From Sulfitobacter sabulilitoris (lineage in GTDB: Bacteria; Pseudomonadota; Alphaproteobacteria; Rhodobacterales; Rhodobacteraceae), in contig NZ_VANS01000001.1 in NCBI RefSeq assembly GCF_005887615.1, forward strand, positions 855,415 through 919,414: DNA of 64,000 nucleotides. Direction: 5' to 3'. Below the pieces are notes generated by a model. The model saw nothing but the letters and a program-made list of their open reading frames with translations. It made no database searches and was not told the DNA's origin. Numbering within the stretch: the stretch's first letter is position 1; the number at the start of each line of letters is the position of its first letter. This document shows positions 18,242 to 28,396 of the stretch, in pieces. The translations under genes and the position numbers were made by a program.

Positions 18242-19722
18242 CGGCCCTATCGGATGCGACCCTCGACAGGCTCACGGTCGAACGACCGCGCTATGACCGG
18301 CAGGCGCTGACACCCGGTATCGTGCATATCGGCGTCGGCAATTTCCACCGCGCCCATCAGGCCTGGTATCTGCACCGGCTCATGCAATCGGGCGAAGCGC
18401 TCGACTGGGCGATCGTCGGTGCCGGTGTGCGCCCCTTTGATGCCGCGATGCGCGAAAAGCTGCTGGCGCAAGACTGCCTGACCACGCTGATCCAGCTCGA
18501 TCCGGCGCAGGTGTCGGCCGAGGTGATCGGCCCCATGATCGACTACCTGCCGATCGAAGATGGGAATGCGCCCCTGATCGCGGCGATGGCCGATCCGGCC
18601 ATAAGGATCGTGACCATGACCATCACCGAAAGCGGCTATTTCATCGACCCCGTCGACAAGGGCTTCGACGCGGGCCATCCCGACATTCTTCACGATGCCG
18701 AACATCCCCGGACGCCCCGCACGGTGTTTGGCGCGATGGTCGCGGCGCTGCGTCTGCGCCGTGACGCCGGACATGGCCCCTTTACCGGCATGAGCTGCGA
18801 CAACCTGCAGGGAAACGGTGCGATCCTGCGGCAGGCGGTGGTTTCTCTGGCACGCATGACAGATCCCGATCTGGCCGGATGGATCGACGCCAACGCGACA
18901 TTCCCCAATTCCATGGTGGATTGCATCGCACCCGCGACCGGCCCAAGGGAGCTGGCCCTCGCCGAGGCATTCGGCATCAAGGATGCAGCGGTCGTCACCC
19001 ACGAAGCCTACCGCCAATGGGTCATCGAAGACGCGTTTTGCGCAGGCCGCCCGAAGTGGGACAAGGTCGGAGCGGTCTTTTCGGATGACGTGCACGCCTA
19101 TGAAACGATGAAAATCCGCATCCTCAACGCCGGTCATCAGGTCCTGTCCAATGTCGGCGAGGTACTTGGCCGGCACACCATCGCCGACTGCATGGCCGAT
19201 CCGCTGATTTCGGCCCTCTTTTCCAAGGTCCAGACCGAAGAAATCGCACCCGCCGTCGCCCCGGTGCCGGGCATGACACCCATGGAATATGTCTCACTGA
19301 TCGAACGGCGGTTCTCGAACCCGCGGATCGTGGACACGACCCGCCGCGTGGCCTTCGATGGCTCGGCGCGCCACACCGGTTTCGTGCTGCCCATCGTCAG
19401 GGACCGGCTTGCGGCGGGCGGGCCGGTCGAGGGGCTTGCCCTGGTCGAGGCGCTCTGGGCGCGCATGTGCGAAGGCACGCGCGAAGACGGCACGGACATC
19501 GCGGCCAACGATCCCCTTTGGGAGGATCTGACGGCGGTCGCGCGGACCGCGAAGACGACCCCGGCCGCGTGGCTCGGGCAGCGCCGCATTTACGGCGATC
19601 TGGCCGAGGCGCAACCCTTTGCAGATGCGTTTTGTCGCTGGCTCGCCCTGATCTGGGAACAGGGCTGCGCGGCGGCCCTGACCACCTATGCGGGCCCGTC
19701 GCGCCAAACCGGTCGGACCTGA
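18229..19722 (+). CDS. mtlK: mannitol 2-dehydrogenase
   Basis: The 497-aa protein belongs to the polyol-specific long-chain dehydrogenase/reductase family and oxidises D-mannitol (also D-arabitol) to D-fructose with NAD. The Rossmann region is IVHIGVGNFHRAHQAWYLHR (31-50). The catalytic K-x4-N-x2-H motif is Lys295, Asn300, His303 (in MKIRILNAGHQVLSN), the same numbering as in the Pseudomonas fluorescens enzyme. The ATG lies inside the end of smoS (13-bp overlap), so it is translationally coupled. It is the last gene of the operon. Confidence 0.95.
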   Translation: MDELTALSDATLDRLTVERPRYDRQALTPGIVHIGVGNFHRAHQAWYLHRLMQSGEALDWAIVGAGVRPFDAAMREKLLAQDCLTTLIQLDPAQVSAEVIGPMIDYLPIEDGNAPLIAAMADPAIRIVTMTITESGYFIDPVDKGFDAGHPDILHDAEHPRTPRTVFGAMVAALRLRRDAGHGPFTGMSCDNLQGNGAILRQAVVSLARMTDPDLAGWIDANATFPNSMVDCIAPATGPRELALAEAFGIKDAAVVTHEAYRQWVIEDAFCAGRPKWDKVGAVFSDDVHAYETMKIRILNAGHQVLSNVGEVLGRHTIADCMADPLISALFSKVQTEEIAPAVAPVPGMTPMEYVSLIERRFSNPRIVDTTRRVAFDGSARHTGFVLPIVRDRLAAGGPVEGLALVEALWARMCEGTREDGTDIAANDPLWEDLTAVARTAKTTPAAWLGQRRIYGDLAEAQPFADAFCRWLALIWEQGCAAALTTYAGPSRQTGRT

Positions 19723-19949
19723 CAGGGACCCGCCCGGGCCGCTCCCCCCATGCCGGTGCGCCCGCCCGCTGTCGCCATTCACTCCGGGTTCGGGGCCTGG
19801 CGGGGGCTGCCCGCCGCGATGTTGGCAAAACTGCAACTATCGCGCGATATGCTGCACCGCAGTGCTTCAATCCGTGCGATCTGTGGTACGCTTTTCTTAA
19901 TATCTCCGCAAAACCCGTCACCTCGACGCTCGAAATGAGAGATTTTTTG

Positions 19950-21314
19950 ATGAAGGCACTTCGACGCAGGCGCGCCCTTTGGGTGGGCGCTGGTATGGTA
20001 TTTGTTTCCGGCTGCGCAGTCGGCCCCGAGTTTTCAGCCCCCGACATATCCTTGCCGCAGCAGTTTTCGACCAAGACCGCGCAGGCCCAACCGGCGATGG
20101 AAGGCTGGTGGCGCAGGTTCCAGGACCCGGCGCTGGACCAGCTCGTGGACCGGGCGCTGCGCGACAACCTGACCCTGGCGCAGGCGCAGGCCCGCGTCGC
20201 CGCGGCACAGGCGCAGGCGACTGCGGTGGATCCCTACCTTGATGTGACCGGTCGCGTTGCGGCCCAAACCTCCGACGGGGTCAACAGCGCCGGGTCGTCC
20301 TCGCAATCCGTTCTGGGCACGCTCAGCTTTACCGGCGCCCGCGCGCGCCGGATCGAGAGCGCCAATGCGGCGCTGTCGGCCGCGCGCAACGACGCGGACG
20401 CCGCGCGGCTGACGGTCCTGTCGAATGTCATCATCGCGGTGATCGACCTGCGCTTTATCAGCGCCAGCCTTGCGCTGCGCCAGCAGGATCAGGCCCGCCA
20501 GCAGCGCAGCCTGCGCGATATCCAGGTACTGCGCGACAATGGTGCGGCCACGGTGACCGAAGTCACCCAGGCCGAGGCGCTGATTGCCGAGACGCAGATC
20601 GACATCGCCAACCAGACGGGCGAACTGGCGCGGCAGGCGAACCGCGTGTCGACCTTGCTGGGTCTGCCTGCCGGATTGGGGGCTGTGCGCCCGTCCACCG
20701 GCGCGCGCCAACCGCTGCCGCAGGGCGGTGCGCCGCAGGGCATTCCCGCAGATCTGATCCGCAACCGTCCCGATATCCGGGCCGCCGAAGACCGTTACCG
20801 CGCCGCGGTCGCGGACATCGGTGTCGCCGAAGCCGCCCGCTATCCGTCGTTGTCGCTTACCGGGTCGATCACCGCGCGCAGCGGCGCAACGGATGCCCCC
20901 GCCGGAATTCTGGGCGCGGCGATCAACATTCCGGTGTTCGATCAGGGCGCGCGCCGTGCCGAAGTCAACCGCCGCGAGGCCGTGGCCTTCGGGGCGCTGC
21001 TGGACTGGCGGGCGCGGGTCCTGCTGGCGGTGGAGGACGTTGAAACCGCGCTGGCGACGCTCGATGCGTCGTCCCGTGCGCTGCGGGCCGCGAACCGTCT
21101 GACCAGTCTGCGGCAGACCGCGCTCGATCAATCCCGCGACCTGCTTGGCAACCAGGCCATCACCATCAGCGACTTTCTGGATCGCGAAGTCGCGCTGTCA
21201 CAGGCGCGGGCGGCCCGGGCAAGGGCGCGGCGCGATCTGGCGGTCAACTACGTGCTGTTGCAGATCGCCCAGGGCGCCCAGCGCCCCGCGGCTGCCGGCA
21301 CCGCACCAAGCTGA
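19950..21314 (+). CDS. NodT-family outer-membrane efflux lipoprotein
   Basis: The 454-aa TolC-like factor has a lipobox VSGC (cysteine about 22) and then CAVGPEFSAPDISLP, the usual start of mature NodT/OprM-type channels. Two outer-membrane-efflux repeats, rich in Ala and Gln, form long helices (LRDNLTLAQAQARVAAAQAQ; LRQTALDQSRDLLGNQAITI). It was started at MKALRRRR with GAGAG upstream, and MRDFL five codons earlier is possible. No RND pump or membrane-fusion gene is adjacent, so it is an orphan that could serve a distant pump or the type I exporter at 33-36.7 kb (speculative). Confidence 0.88.
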   Translation: MKALRRRRALWVGAGMVFVSGCAVGPEFSAPDISLPQQFSTKTAQAQPAMEGWWRRFQDPALDQLVDRALRDNLTLAQAQARVAAAQAQATAVDPYLDVTGRVAAQTSDGVNSAGSSSQSVLGTLSFTGARARRIESANAALSAARNDADAARLTVLSNVIIAVIDLRFISASLALRQQDQARQQRSLRDIQVLRDNGAATVTEVTQAEALIAETQIDIANQTGELARQANRVSTLLGLPAGLGAVRPSTGARQPLPQGGAPQGIPADLIRNRPDIRAAEDRYRAAVADIGVAEAARYPSLSLTGSITARSGATDAPAGILGAAINIPVFDQGARRAEVNRREAVAFGALLDWRARVLLAVEDVETALATLDASSRALRAANRLTSLRQTALDQSRDLLGNQAITISDFLDREVALSQARAARARARRDLAVNYVLLQIAQGAQRPAAAGTAPS

Positions 21315-21376
21315 TCGCGGTGCTCCGCCGCAAGGCGGATCACACCATCCGGATCACAAGACCCGACGACATCGCG

Positions 21377-21411
21377 AAAAAAGGCCCCGCATCCCATGGG
21401 ATGTCGGGGCC
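21377..21411 (-). terminator. Rho-independent terminator after the small exported protein gene
   Basis: On the minus strand, GGCCCCG-A-CATCCC pairs with GGGATG-CGGGGCC around a 2-nt loop, with one bulge, followed directly by a run of six T. It starts about 17 bp after the stop codon of the minus-strand gene at 21429-21692. It may also stop transcription from the plus-strand efflux gene. Confidence 0.75.
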
Positions 21412-21428
21412 CGCACGCGATACCAGAA

Positions 21429-21692
21429 CTATCTCCGGTAACACTTTGATTTCGAACCAAAACCGCTGGGCGAGCACACATAGGTTCCGCGACCCGTCGA
21501 CACCACTTGCAACCGCTCCGATACGGGGCGTTTCACGCGCGGATTGGGTTTCGGCACGACGGTTACCACCGATTTCGTCGTCGTGTTGGAGGCCGCGGCC
21601 CCCTGAACGCTGATCGCAACAAGGCCAACACTGGCCGCAATAGTCAACATGGTACCGAGACGGCCGAAAGGCCGTTTAATGAATGAGAGCAC
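21429..21692 (-). CDS. small exported protein, roseobacter-type (GTYVCSPSGFG motif)
   Basis: The 87-aa protein starts with GTG (VLSFIKRPFGRLGTML), preceded by GGAG at 7 nt. It has a signal peptide to about residue 34 (AISVQGAAAS), a basic middle, and a C-terminus GRGTYVCSPSGFGSKSKCYR with two cysteines that could form a disulphide. I remember similar tails in small uncharacterised Rhodobacteraceae proteins. The function is unknown. It is monocistronic with a strong terminator. Confidence 0.7.
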   Translation of the reverse strand: MLSFIKRPFGRLGTMLTIAASVGLVAISVQGAAASNTTTKSVVTVVPKPNPRVKRPVSERLQVVSTGRGTYVCSPSGFGSKSKCYRR

Positions 21693-21910
21693 TGCTAAGC
21701 TCCTGCCTGTTGAAAGCGGGTCTTCGTTAGTGAAAACCCTTGTGCCGTATGGGCGGATAGTATGGCCAAAGCCTTAACAGTCAACCTGAGGGCAGGTGCA
21801 ATACCGGTCGCTGTGGCGCGAATGCGTCTGTTGCCCGCAAGCCAAGCCCAGGCCCGCGGGTACACAGAGTTTTGATTTCCTGTCCGTTTTTCTGGATCGT
21901 CCACGGCCAC

Positions 21911-21942
21911 AAGCGCGCAGGCGGTTTCCCGCCTGCACGCTT
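21911..21942. terminator. 14-bp stem hairpin downstream of the exopolysaccharide genes
   Basis: aagcgcgcaggcgg (21911-21924) pairs with ccgcctgcacgctt (21929-21942) with one mismatch and a 4-nt loop (tttc). It lies 45 bp beyond the stop of the GH26-like gene and is the likely 3' end of the minus-strand operon, although a U tract is lacking. Confidence 0.5.
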
Positions 21943-21986
21943 GTTCCTCGTCAATAAACCGGCGCGCCGCAATGGCGAATCCGCGG

Positions 21987-22904
21987 TCAGTTGCTCAGGA
22001 CATCCTCCTGGCGGCTGCGCCAGTTGGGTTTGCCGTAGCCATCGGGCCAGGGATAGACCTCGGTCTGGCTGAAATAGACCACGGCTTCGAGTTCGGGAAA
22101 TTTCTCGGCGGTCTCGGCGCTGCGCACCTCGCTTTCCCACATCCCGACATATCCCGGATCGCCGGCGAACCCCAGTTCGGCCACCATGATCGGCTTGTCG
22201 TATTCCAGCGCACGCTCGTAGCGCGGGCCAAGAATGTCGGCAAAGGTCTGCTGCTGTCCCAGGATGTCCTCCTCCCACGATTGCAGGCCAAAGACCGACA
22301 GCCCGACCACATCGACGTAGTCATCGCCGGGGTAATAGTCGTCCATGTTCTCATAGCCCAGCGGCGACCACATGAACTTGGCCTCTGGGGCTTCTTCGCG
22401 GCAGATGTCGGTCATGCGGTGATAGGCGTCGATATAGGTCTGCGGCTGCCATCCGGCCCAGATGAACTGCCCGCTGGAATCGTCCATCTCCTGCGCCCAT
22501 CGGATCGTCATGTCGCTGTCAAGCTGGCCCAGCGCGTTGCACACCGTGCGCATCGTCTGATCGTATCCGCCCGACGCGATCCCCTCCTGCAACACCCTTG
22601 GAGAGTTGCGCTCGTCGCGGGTCCAGGTCCATGGCTCGATCGTCACCAGCAGCGTGCGGTCACGCTCCTTGGCATAGGTGTCGGCCTCTTGCAGGCTGGG
22701 CAGAAACACGTCCTCCCATGGCAGGAACAGATGCTCGATCTGGATCGCCGTCGTATCGGAATAGTCGCCATACGGGTCATAGACGCCATAGGGCACGGGC
22801 CCCGTCGGAACCGATTGCGCAACCGCCGCCGTGGCAACAAGGCACGCGGCCCCGGCCAGGGCGACGGGCCGGCGGAATTTGGGTCTGGTAAATATATCTG
22901 TCAT
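21987..22904 (-). CDS. exported glycoside hydrolase, GH26-like
   Basis: The 305-aa protein has a signal peptide ending TAAVAQS (cleavage about residue 29). The body reads like a beta/alpha-barrel hydrolase of the GH26 (beta-mannanase-like) group: LLVTIEPWTW, IRWAQEMDDSSGQFIWAG (acid/base candidate Glu in QEMD), DYVDVVGLSVFG, and PIMVAELGFAG (nucleophile candidate Glu in AELG). AGAGGGA precedes the ATG. It is the last of four minus-strand genes and 4 bp after the synthase, so it probably trims or releases the polysaccharide, as BcsZ does for cellulose (inference). Confidence 0.78.
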   Translation of the reverse strand: MTDIFTRPKFRRPVALAGAACLVATAAVAQSVPTGPVPYGVYDPYGDYSDTTAIQIEHLFLPWEDVFLPSLQEADTYAKERDRTLLVTIEPWTWTRDERNSPRVLQEGIASGGYDQTMRTVCNALGQLDSDMTIRWAQEMDDSSGQFIWAGWQPQTYIDAYHRMTDICREEAPEAKFMWSPLGYENMDDYYPGDDYVDVVGLSVFGLQSWEEDILGQQQTFADILGPRYERALEYDKPIMVAELGFAGDPGYVGMWESEVRSAETAEKFPELEAVVYFSQTEVYPWPDGYGKPNWRSRQEDVLSN

Positions 22905-22908
22905 TGTT

Positions 22909-24733
22909 CTAATCCCTCTGAGACTGACGGACGGCTGCGATGATCTTGCGCCAATCCGATGAGAATGTTGACTTGACCGTGCCGGGCGGTCCCTGCCCCG
23001 CCCCCGAGACCATGTACCGGGTCTCCACCATCTGCGTGGGTCCGGTGGTCGTGGCCAGCGCGATAAAGCCGTCCGCGCCACGTTCCATCATCGACGTCAC
23101 GATCAGCCCCCCCAGCAGCATTACGCAGGCGATCTGGCCGCGCGCGCTGGCCTGCGCCCCCCGGAGTGGAATACCATTTTCGCGCAGGTGATTCATGACG
23201 ATGATCAACAACAGGCTGGTGTAGATCGCCGCGTTGACGCAGGCAAAGATATAAAAACCCGCCGCCTCGCCCGGGTCATCGACCAACAGCACCGGCAGCA
23301 CCGCCCCCAGCGCCAGACCCAGATACGGCAGCAGAACGCTCCAGGGCAGCGGATCGGCGGCCCGCCGTCCCTTGGGCGTCACGCGGAAATCCACGAACCG
23401 CCCGGTGATCCGGTCCCGCAGCGCCATCACGCAGCCCCAGAGCACCCAAGGCCATTGCGCCGCCGCGAAAAACGCCTTTTCCCATCCCAGCACCTTGGCG
23501 TCGCGCGGACGAAACAACCCGTCCGCGCGGATCATGTAGGCCAGCACGACCAGCGTGATCAGCGCGGGCAGCACATGACCCAGAAAGCCAAGGTAGCTGA
23601 CATCGGCAAACCGCGTGTCAAAGGCAAGCGCCACGATGGGCAGCGCGTACATCAACGCCATGAACAGCGCGAACAGCGGATACCACAACTGCGAAAACAC
23701 GAACTGGAACTTCTGCCGCGCGGGCAAGGCCGCGAAATAGCGCGGCGTATATTGCAGCAAGAGCGTCAGCAGGCTGCGCGACCACTGAAATTCCTGCGTC
23801 ACCATGTCGGTGATGCTGGCCGGCCCGTCGCCGCGCGCGATCGCGTCGATGGCATGAACCCCGCGCCAGCCCCCCGCATTGAGGATCATCGACGTCGAAT
23901 GATCCTCCGCCAGTTCCGGCCCCAGCCCGCCGACCGCCTTCAACGCCCGGGTGCGGACCGCGTAATGCGATCCGATGCACATCGGCGCCCAGCCATTGGA
24001 ATACCCCGCCTGCAAGACGCCGTGGAACATTGCCTCGGCGTGCAGGCGGGTGCGTGCGGCCCAGCTTTGATGCGCGTTGCGCGAACAGATGCTGGGCGCG
24101 CTGACGTAGCCCACGGACGGATCGGCAAAGGGCCGCAGAATTTCACGCAGGTATCCCGGCTGCGGAACGTGATCGGCGTCAAGTTGCGAAACGATGTCAT
24201 AGCGGTCATAGCCGTAGTGATCGTAGAAATAGGCCAGGTTGCCCTCCTTGCAGCGGGTGCGGCGGGGCCAGACAGGGCGGTGATAGGCCTCGATGCCCTG
24301 CCGGGTCGAAATCCGCACGCCGTGCCCGGCGCACCAGGCGCGGGTGAAATCGTCCGGCGCCTCGTCCGCCAGCCAGGTGTCATGCGGCACATCCTGCGCC
24401 AGCATCGCCTGCAGCGTTTCGCGCAGGATCGAAAACGGCTCTCCGGGAGTTTTCGTGACCACCATCGCAACCCGGCACGGCCCGAGGTCGTCAAGGCTGG
24501 CGGCGGGCTGGCGCGCGCGCAGGAACATCGCGATGAAATACGCCTGCAGGAAGAAGATCCAGACCAGGCAAGCGGTAACCAGCGCGAACCGCCCCCAGCC
24601 GATCACGTGGCCCGGCTGCAGCCACCACGCCCAGAACCATATCGCCAGCGCCCCCCACAGCCCCACAAGCAGGGCATAGCGCAATCGCATCGCCCCCTGG
24701 AGCATGGGCCGCAGGTAGCCCGCCGGCGCGGTG

Positions 24734-24750
<17 letters not shown>
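22909..24750 (-). CDS. membrane glycosyltransferase GT2, polysaccharide synthase
   Basis: The 613-aa protein is a processive GT2 of the cellulose-synthase-like type. It has two N-terminal membrane helices (about 24-42, 54-77) and a catalytic domain with DEAPDD (Asp129), DADH (191-194), AED (281-283) and a Q-x-x-W-like motif QEFQWSRS (319-326), then at least four C-terminal membrane helices. It would polymerise a nucleotide sugar and extrude the chain. No PilZ domain is visible. The start MRTVRDTAP overlaps the galE end by 17 bp. The sugar is unknown. Neighbours make UDP-Gal/UDP-Glc and UDP-xylose. Confidence 0.88.
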
Positions 24751-25749
<999 letters not shown>

Positions 25750-25753
<4 letters not shown>

Positions 25754-26787
25754 TGCGCCGCGGTCAGCGCCGCGCGCTGGCCAACAAGGTCGGCAAAATA
25801 CGGAATCGTGCGCGACAGCCCCTGCTCGAGCGTGATGCGCGGCTGCCATCGCAGCAGGGTCATGGCACGGGTGATATCCGGCTTGCGCTGCCTGGGATCA
25901 TCGACCGGCATGACGCAATGCACGATCCGCGACCGCGATCCGGTCTGCCGCAGCACCTGCCGGGCCAATTCGCTCACGGTGAATTCGCACGGATTTCCGA
26001 TGTTCACCGGCGATGCCACGAGGTCAGGCGCGGCCATCAGCGCCATCAAGCCCGTAATCATGTCGCTGACATAGCAAAACGACCGCGTCTGCCGACCGTG
26101 CCCATAGATCGTGATGTCCTCGCCGCGCAGCGCCTGCACGATGAAATTCGATACCACGCGCCCGTCCGTGGGGCTCATCTGCGGGCCGTAGGTGTTGAAG
26201 ATACGCGCGATCCGCGTGTCGACGCCGTGGCATTGCGAATAGTCGTGACACAGCGTTTCCGCCGCGCGCTTGCCCTCGTCGTAGCATGATCGTGGCCCGA
26301 CGGTGTTGACGTTGCCATGATAGTTTTCGGCCTGCGGGCTGATGGCCGGATCGCCATAGACCTCGGAGGTCGAGGATTGCAGGAACCGCGCACGATGCGC
26401 CCGCGCCAGATCCAGCAGCGCCATCACCCCCAGCACCGACGTCTTGAAGGTGTGGATCGGGTCGCGCTGGTACTTGGGCGGCGATGCGGCGCAGGCCATG
26501 TTGTAGATCTGGTCGAGCCGCGGCATCTCGGGCAGCGGATCCAGGATGTCGCCCTGGATAAAGGCGAACTTTGGATGGCTTTGCAGTCCGGCGATGTTGT
26601 CGAGCGATCCGGTCAGCAGATTGTCGAGGCAAATCACTTCATCTCCCTGGCGCAGCAACGCGGCACACAGGGTCGATCCTAAAAATCCCGCCCCACCGGC
26701 AACCAGAATACGCTGCGGCATCGGCTTGTTGAAATTCTGCACAGGATATGGCGCGAGAAATTCTCGCCCAGATACATAAGTCCCCAT
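25750..26787 (-). CDS. UDP-glucuronate decarboxylase-like NAD-dependent epimerase/dehydratase
   Basis: The 345-aa extended SDR has GGAGFLGS near 31-38, a catalytic Tyr/Lys in SCYDEGKRAAET (the block characteristic of UDP-glucuronate decarboxylase, UXS), IARIFNTYGPQM and RTRSFCYVSDMI-like RQTRSFCYVSDMI. UXS forms UDP-xylose from UDP-glucuronate. The start at MGTYVSGRE has a G-rich ribosome site 6 nt upstream. A later Met (MPQRILVAGG) and an earlier one (MFRSHLGG) are alternatives. It is the first gene of the exopolysaccharide operon. Confidence 0.88.
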
Positions 26788-27035
26788 TGCGCACCCCCCC
26801 AGGTGCGATCGGAACAATCAGGTTAGGTCTCGCTGCTGCTCGTTTCGACGCGCCAGCTTTGGCTGGTCGTATTACCCTCCAGCGGATGGCTCTTTATTGT
26901 TCTTACCCCCACACCAATCGTTACGATCGAAAGTTTCTAAAACAACACCACTCAGGATAAAAAGGCCGCACCACACTGTGAAGCTAGACATAGGATTAGG
27001 AAATGCCGGAAAACCCTTGTGGAATTCGGCGGTTT

Positions 27036-27536
27036 CTACACTGGATAATCGAACTTCCGGATCAGTCCCCAGATATCGAGGTTGATTTTCTGCAACTCGC
27101 TGATGGCGTCCTCCACGTCGCCGGCGGCGGCATCGTTCAATTCGTTGACCTGCCCCATGCGCAGGGTTTCCTTGCGGTCGGCGATGCGCATCAGCACGGT
27201 GCGCGGATTGCCGCCCTCGGCATCGAAGGCATAGATGCAGTGATTGTAGCGATTGCGCAGCGCCGACAGCTTCTGCATCCGGCCTGTGACACCCAGGATC
27301 GCATCGCGCTGCGCCGTCGGCGTCGTCTCCAGCTTGGACAACCGGTTTACCAGATCGATGCGCGCCCGCGTCGTGTTGAGCGTCAGGAAAATGACCACGG
27401 CGGGATCCTTGTCGATCCTGCACAGCCCCGCGATCAGATGAATGAGCAGGCTTTCGGTATTGGTCCATGAATAATTGAGCTTGCCGATCAGCAGCAGGAA
27501 CGCTTCGAAATCGACCTGTCCATCGGGCCGGGTCAT
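27036..27536 (-). CDS. uncharacterised 166-aa protein coupled to the LuxR regulator
   Basis: The predicted soluble, mostly helical protein (FEAFLLLIGKLNYSWTNTES; RARIDLVNRLSKLETTPTAQ) ends GLIRKFDYPV. The start ATG overlaps the stop of the LuxR-type gene (ATGA), so the two are cotranslated. It has no signal peptide or membrane segment. The helical N-terminal half with W, N, E and H residues recalls small cytoplasmic regulators rather than enzymes, but I do not recognise a family. A 198-aa frame over the same DNA is a shadow. Confidence 0.8.
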   Translation of the reverse strand: MTRPDGQVDFEAFLLLIGKLNYSWTNTESLLIHLIAGLCRIDKDPAVVIFLTLNTTRARIDLVNRLSKLETTPTAQRDAILGVTGRMQKLSALRNRYNHCIYAFDAEGGNPRTVLMRIADRKETLRMGQVNELNDAAAGDVEDAISELQKINLDIWGLIRKFDYPV

Positions 27537-28396
27537 GGCCCCTTGTCGCCCGACTGCTGCATCATGGCGGAGTAGCGCAGCGCAGCCTCGGTGCGGTTGT
27601 GAACCCCCAGTTTGGTGATCAGGTGATGGATATGCAGCTTGACCGTGTGAACAGACAGGTTGAGATCCTCTGCGATGATCTTGTTCTGCTTGCCCTCGGC
27701 CACCAGCGTCAGAACCTCGCGTTCGCGCGCTGTCAGATCGACATCGCTCATGCCCGACGGATCGGCAGAGACCGCGGCCGGCATGTTATCCGCGTGCGCG
27801 ATGAGCGACGCGCTCAGCAACTCGTAGGGCAAGAACCCATCCCCCGAGAGTACCAGCCGAAACACCGACAACCAGCGGTCGAACTGAATGTTCATCGGCA
27901 AAAAGCGCAGATCCGCAATGCTGTCCGCGTTGTCGGCCTGGCCCAGCAATTTGCGCGCAAGGCACAGGTTGCGATAGGCCAGCGCGACGGTGAAGGGCCC
28001 GTGCTTTTCACGGTAGCGGCCAATCGCGCCGTGCAACTCCTCGATCTTGGTCTCGTCGATGATGACCGCCAGCGGAGTTTCCGGCGCGAACAGGTTCGGC
28101 GCCTCGACCTCCTTGAAGGACGACATGCGCAGGAAACTGATTTCCGGAAACTCCGCGTGCAGAATACGCACCAGGGTCTCGGGAAAACTCAAGGTGCTGC
28201 CGACCAGAAATACAGTCGCACGACCACTGCCATCGGTTGTATTGTTGCCTCGCACAATGAAATCTTTCTTTAAACTGTTGTCCCATCCTTCCCCGGTAAT
28301 TGGGGCGTATTCACAGGGCTTAGCCGGTGTGTAGGTTAGAAATTTATTGAAAGTCGTATTTGACAAAACGCAATGTGCACTTCGAACCATTAACAT
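27533..28396 (-). CDS. LuxR-type regulator with degenerate receiver (CsgD/VpsT-like)
   Basis: In this 287-aa protein, residues about 58-200 fold-read as a receiver-like domain (ATVFLVG, LAVIIDE, FTVALAYRN) without the usual acidic pocket. WLSV at 175-178 precedes SGDGFLPYELL. Residues 221-275 are a canonical LuxR helix-turn-helix (LTAREREVLTLVAEGKQNKI, HTVKLHIHHLITKLGV). This resembles CsgD/VpsT matrix regulators. VpsT binds c-di-GMP through W[FLM][TS]R, here WLSV. It sits between the polysaccharide operon and the type I secretion genes, so it probably controls one or both. The start is uncertain (two near ATGs, weak ribosome site). Confidence 0.85.
   Translation of the reverse strand: MLMVRSAHCVLSNTTFNKFLTYTPAKPCEYAPITGEGWDNSLKKDFIVRGNNTTDGSGRATVFLVGSTLSFPETLVRILHAEFPEISFLRMSSFKEVEAPNLFAPETPLAVIIDETKIEELHGAIGRYREKHGPFTVALAYRNLCLARKLLGQADNADSIADLRFLPMNIQFDRWLSVFRLVLSGDGFLPYELLSASLIAHADNMPAAVSADPSGMSDVDLTAREREVLTLVAEGKQNKIIAEDLNLSVHTVKLHIHHLITKLGVHNRTEAALRYSAMMQQSGDKGP

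Noticed and set aside
20034-21131. 365-codon minus-strand frame
   Set aside because: It is antisense to the NodT-type lipoprotein, with no family motif.
26872-27468. 198-aa minus-strand frame
   Set aside because: It lies in another frame over the 166-aa gene coupled to the regulator. The composition looks like a shadow (RGGRHQRV-type).
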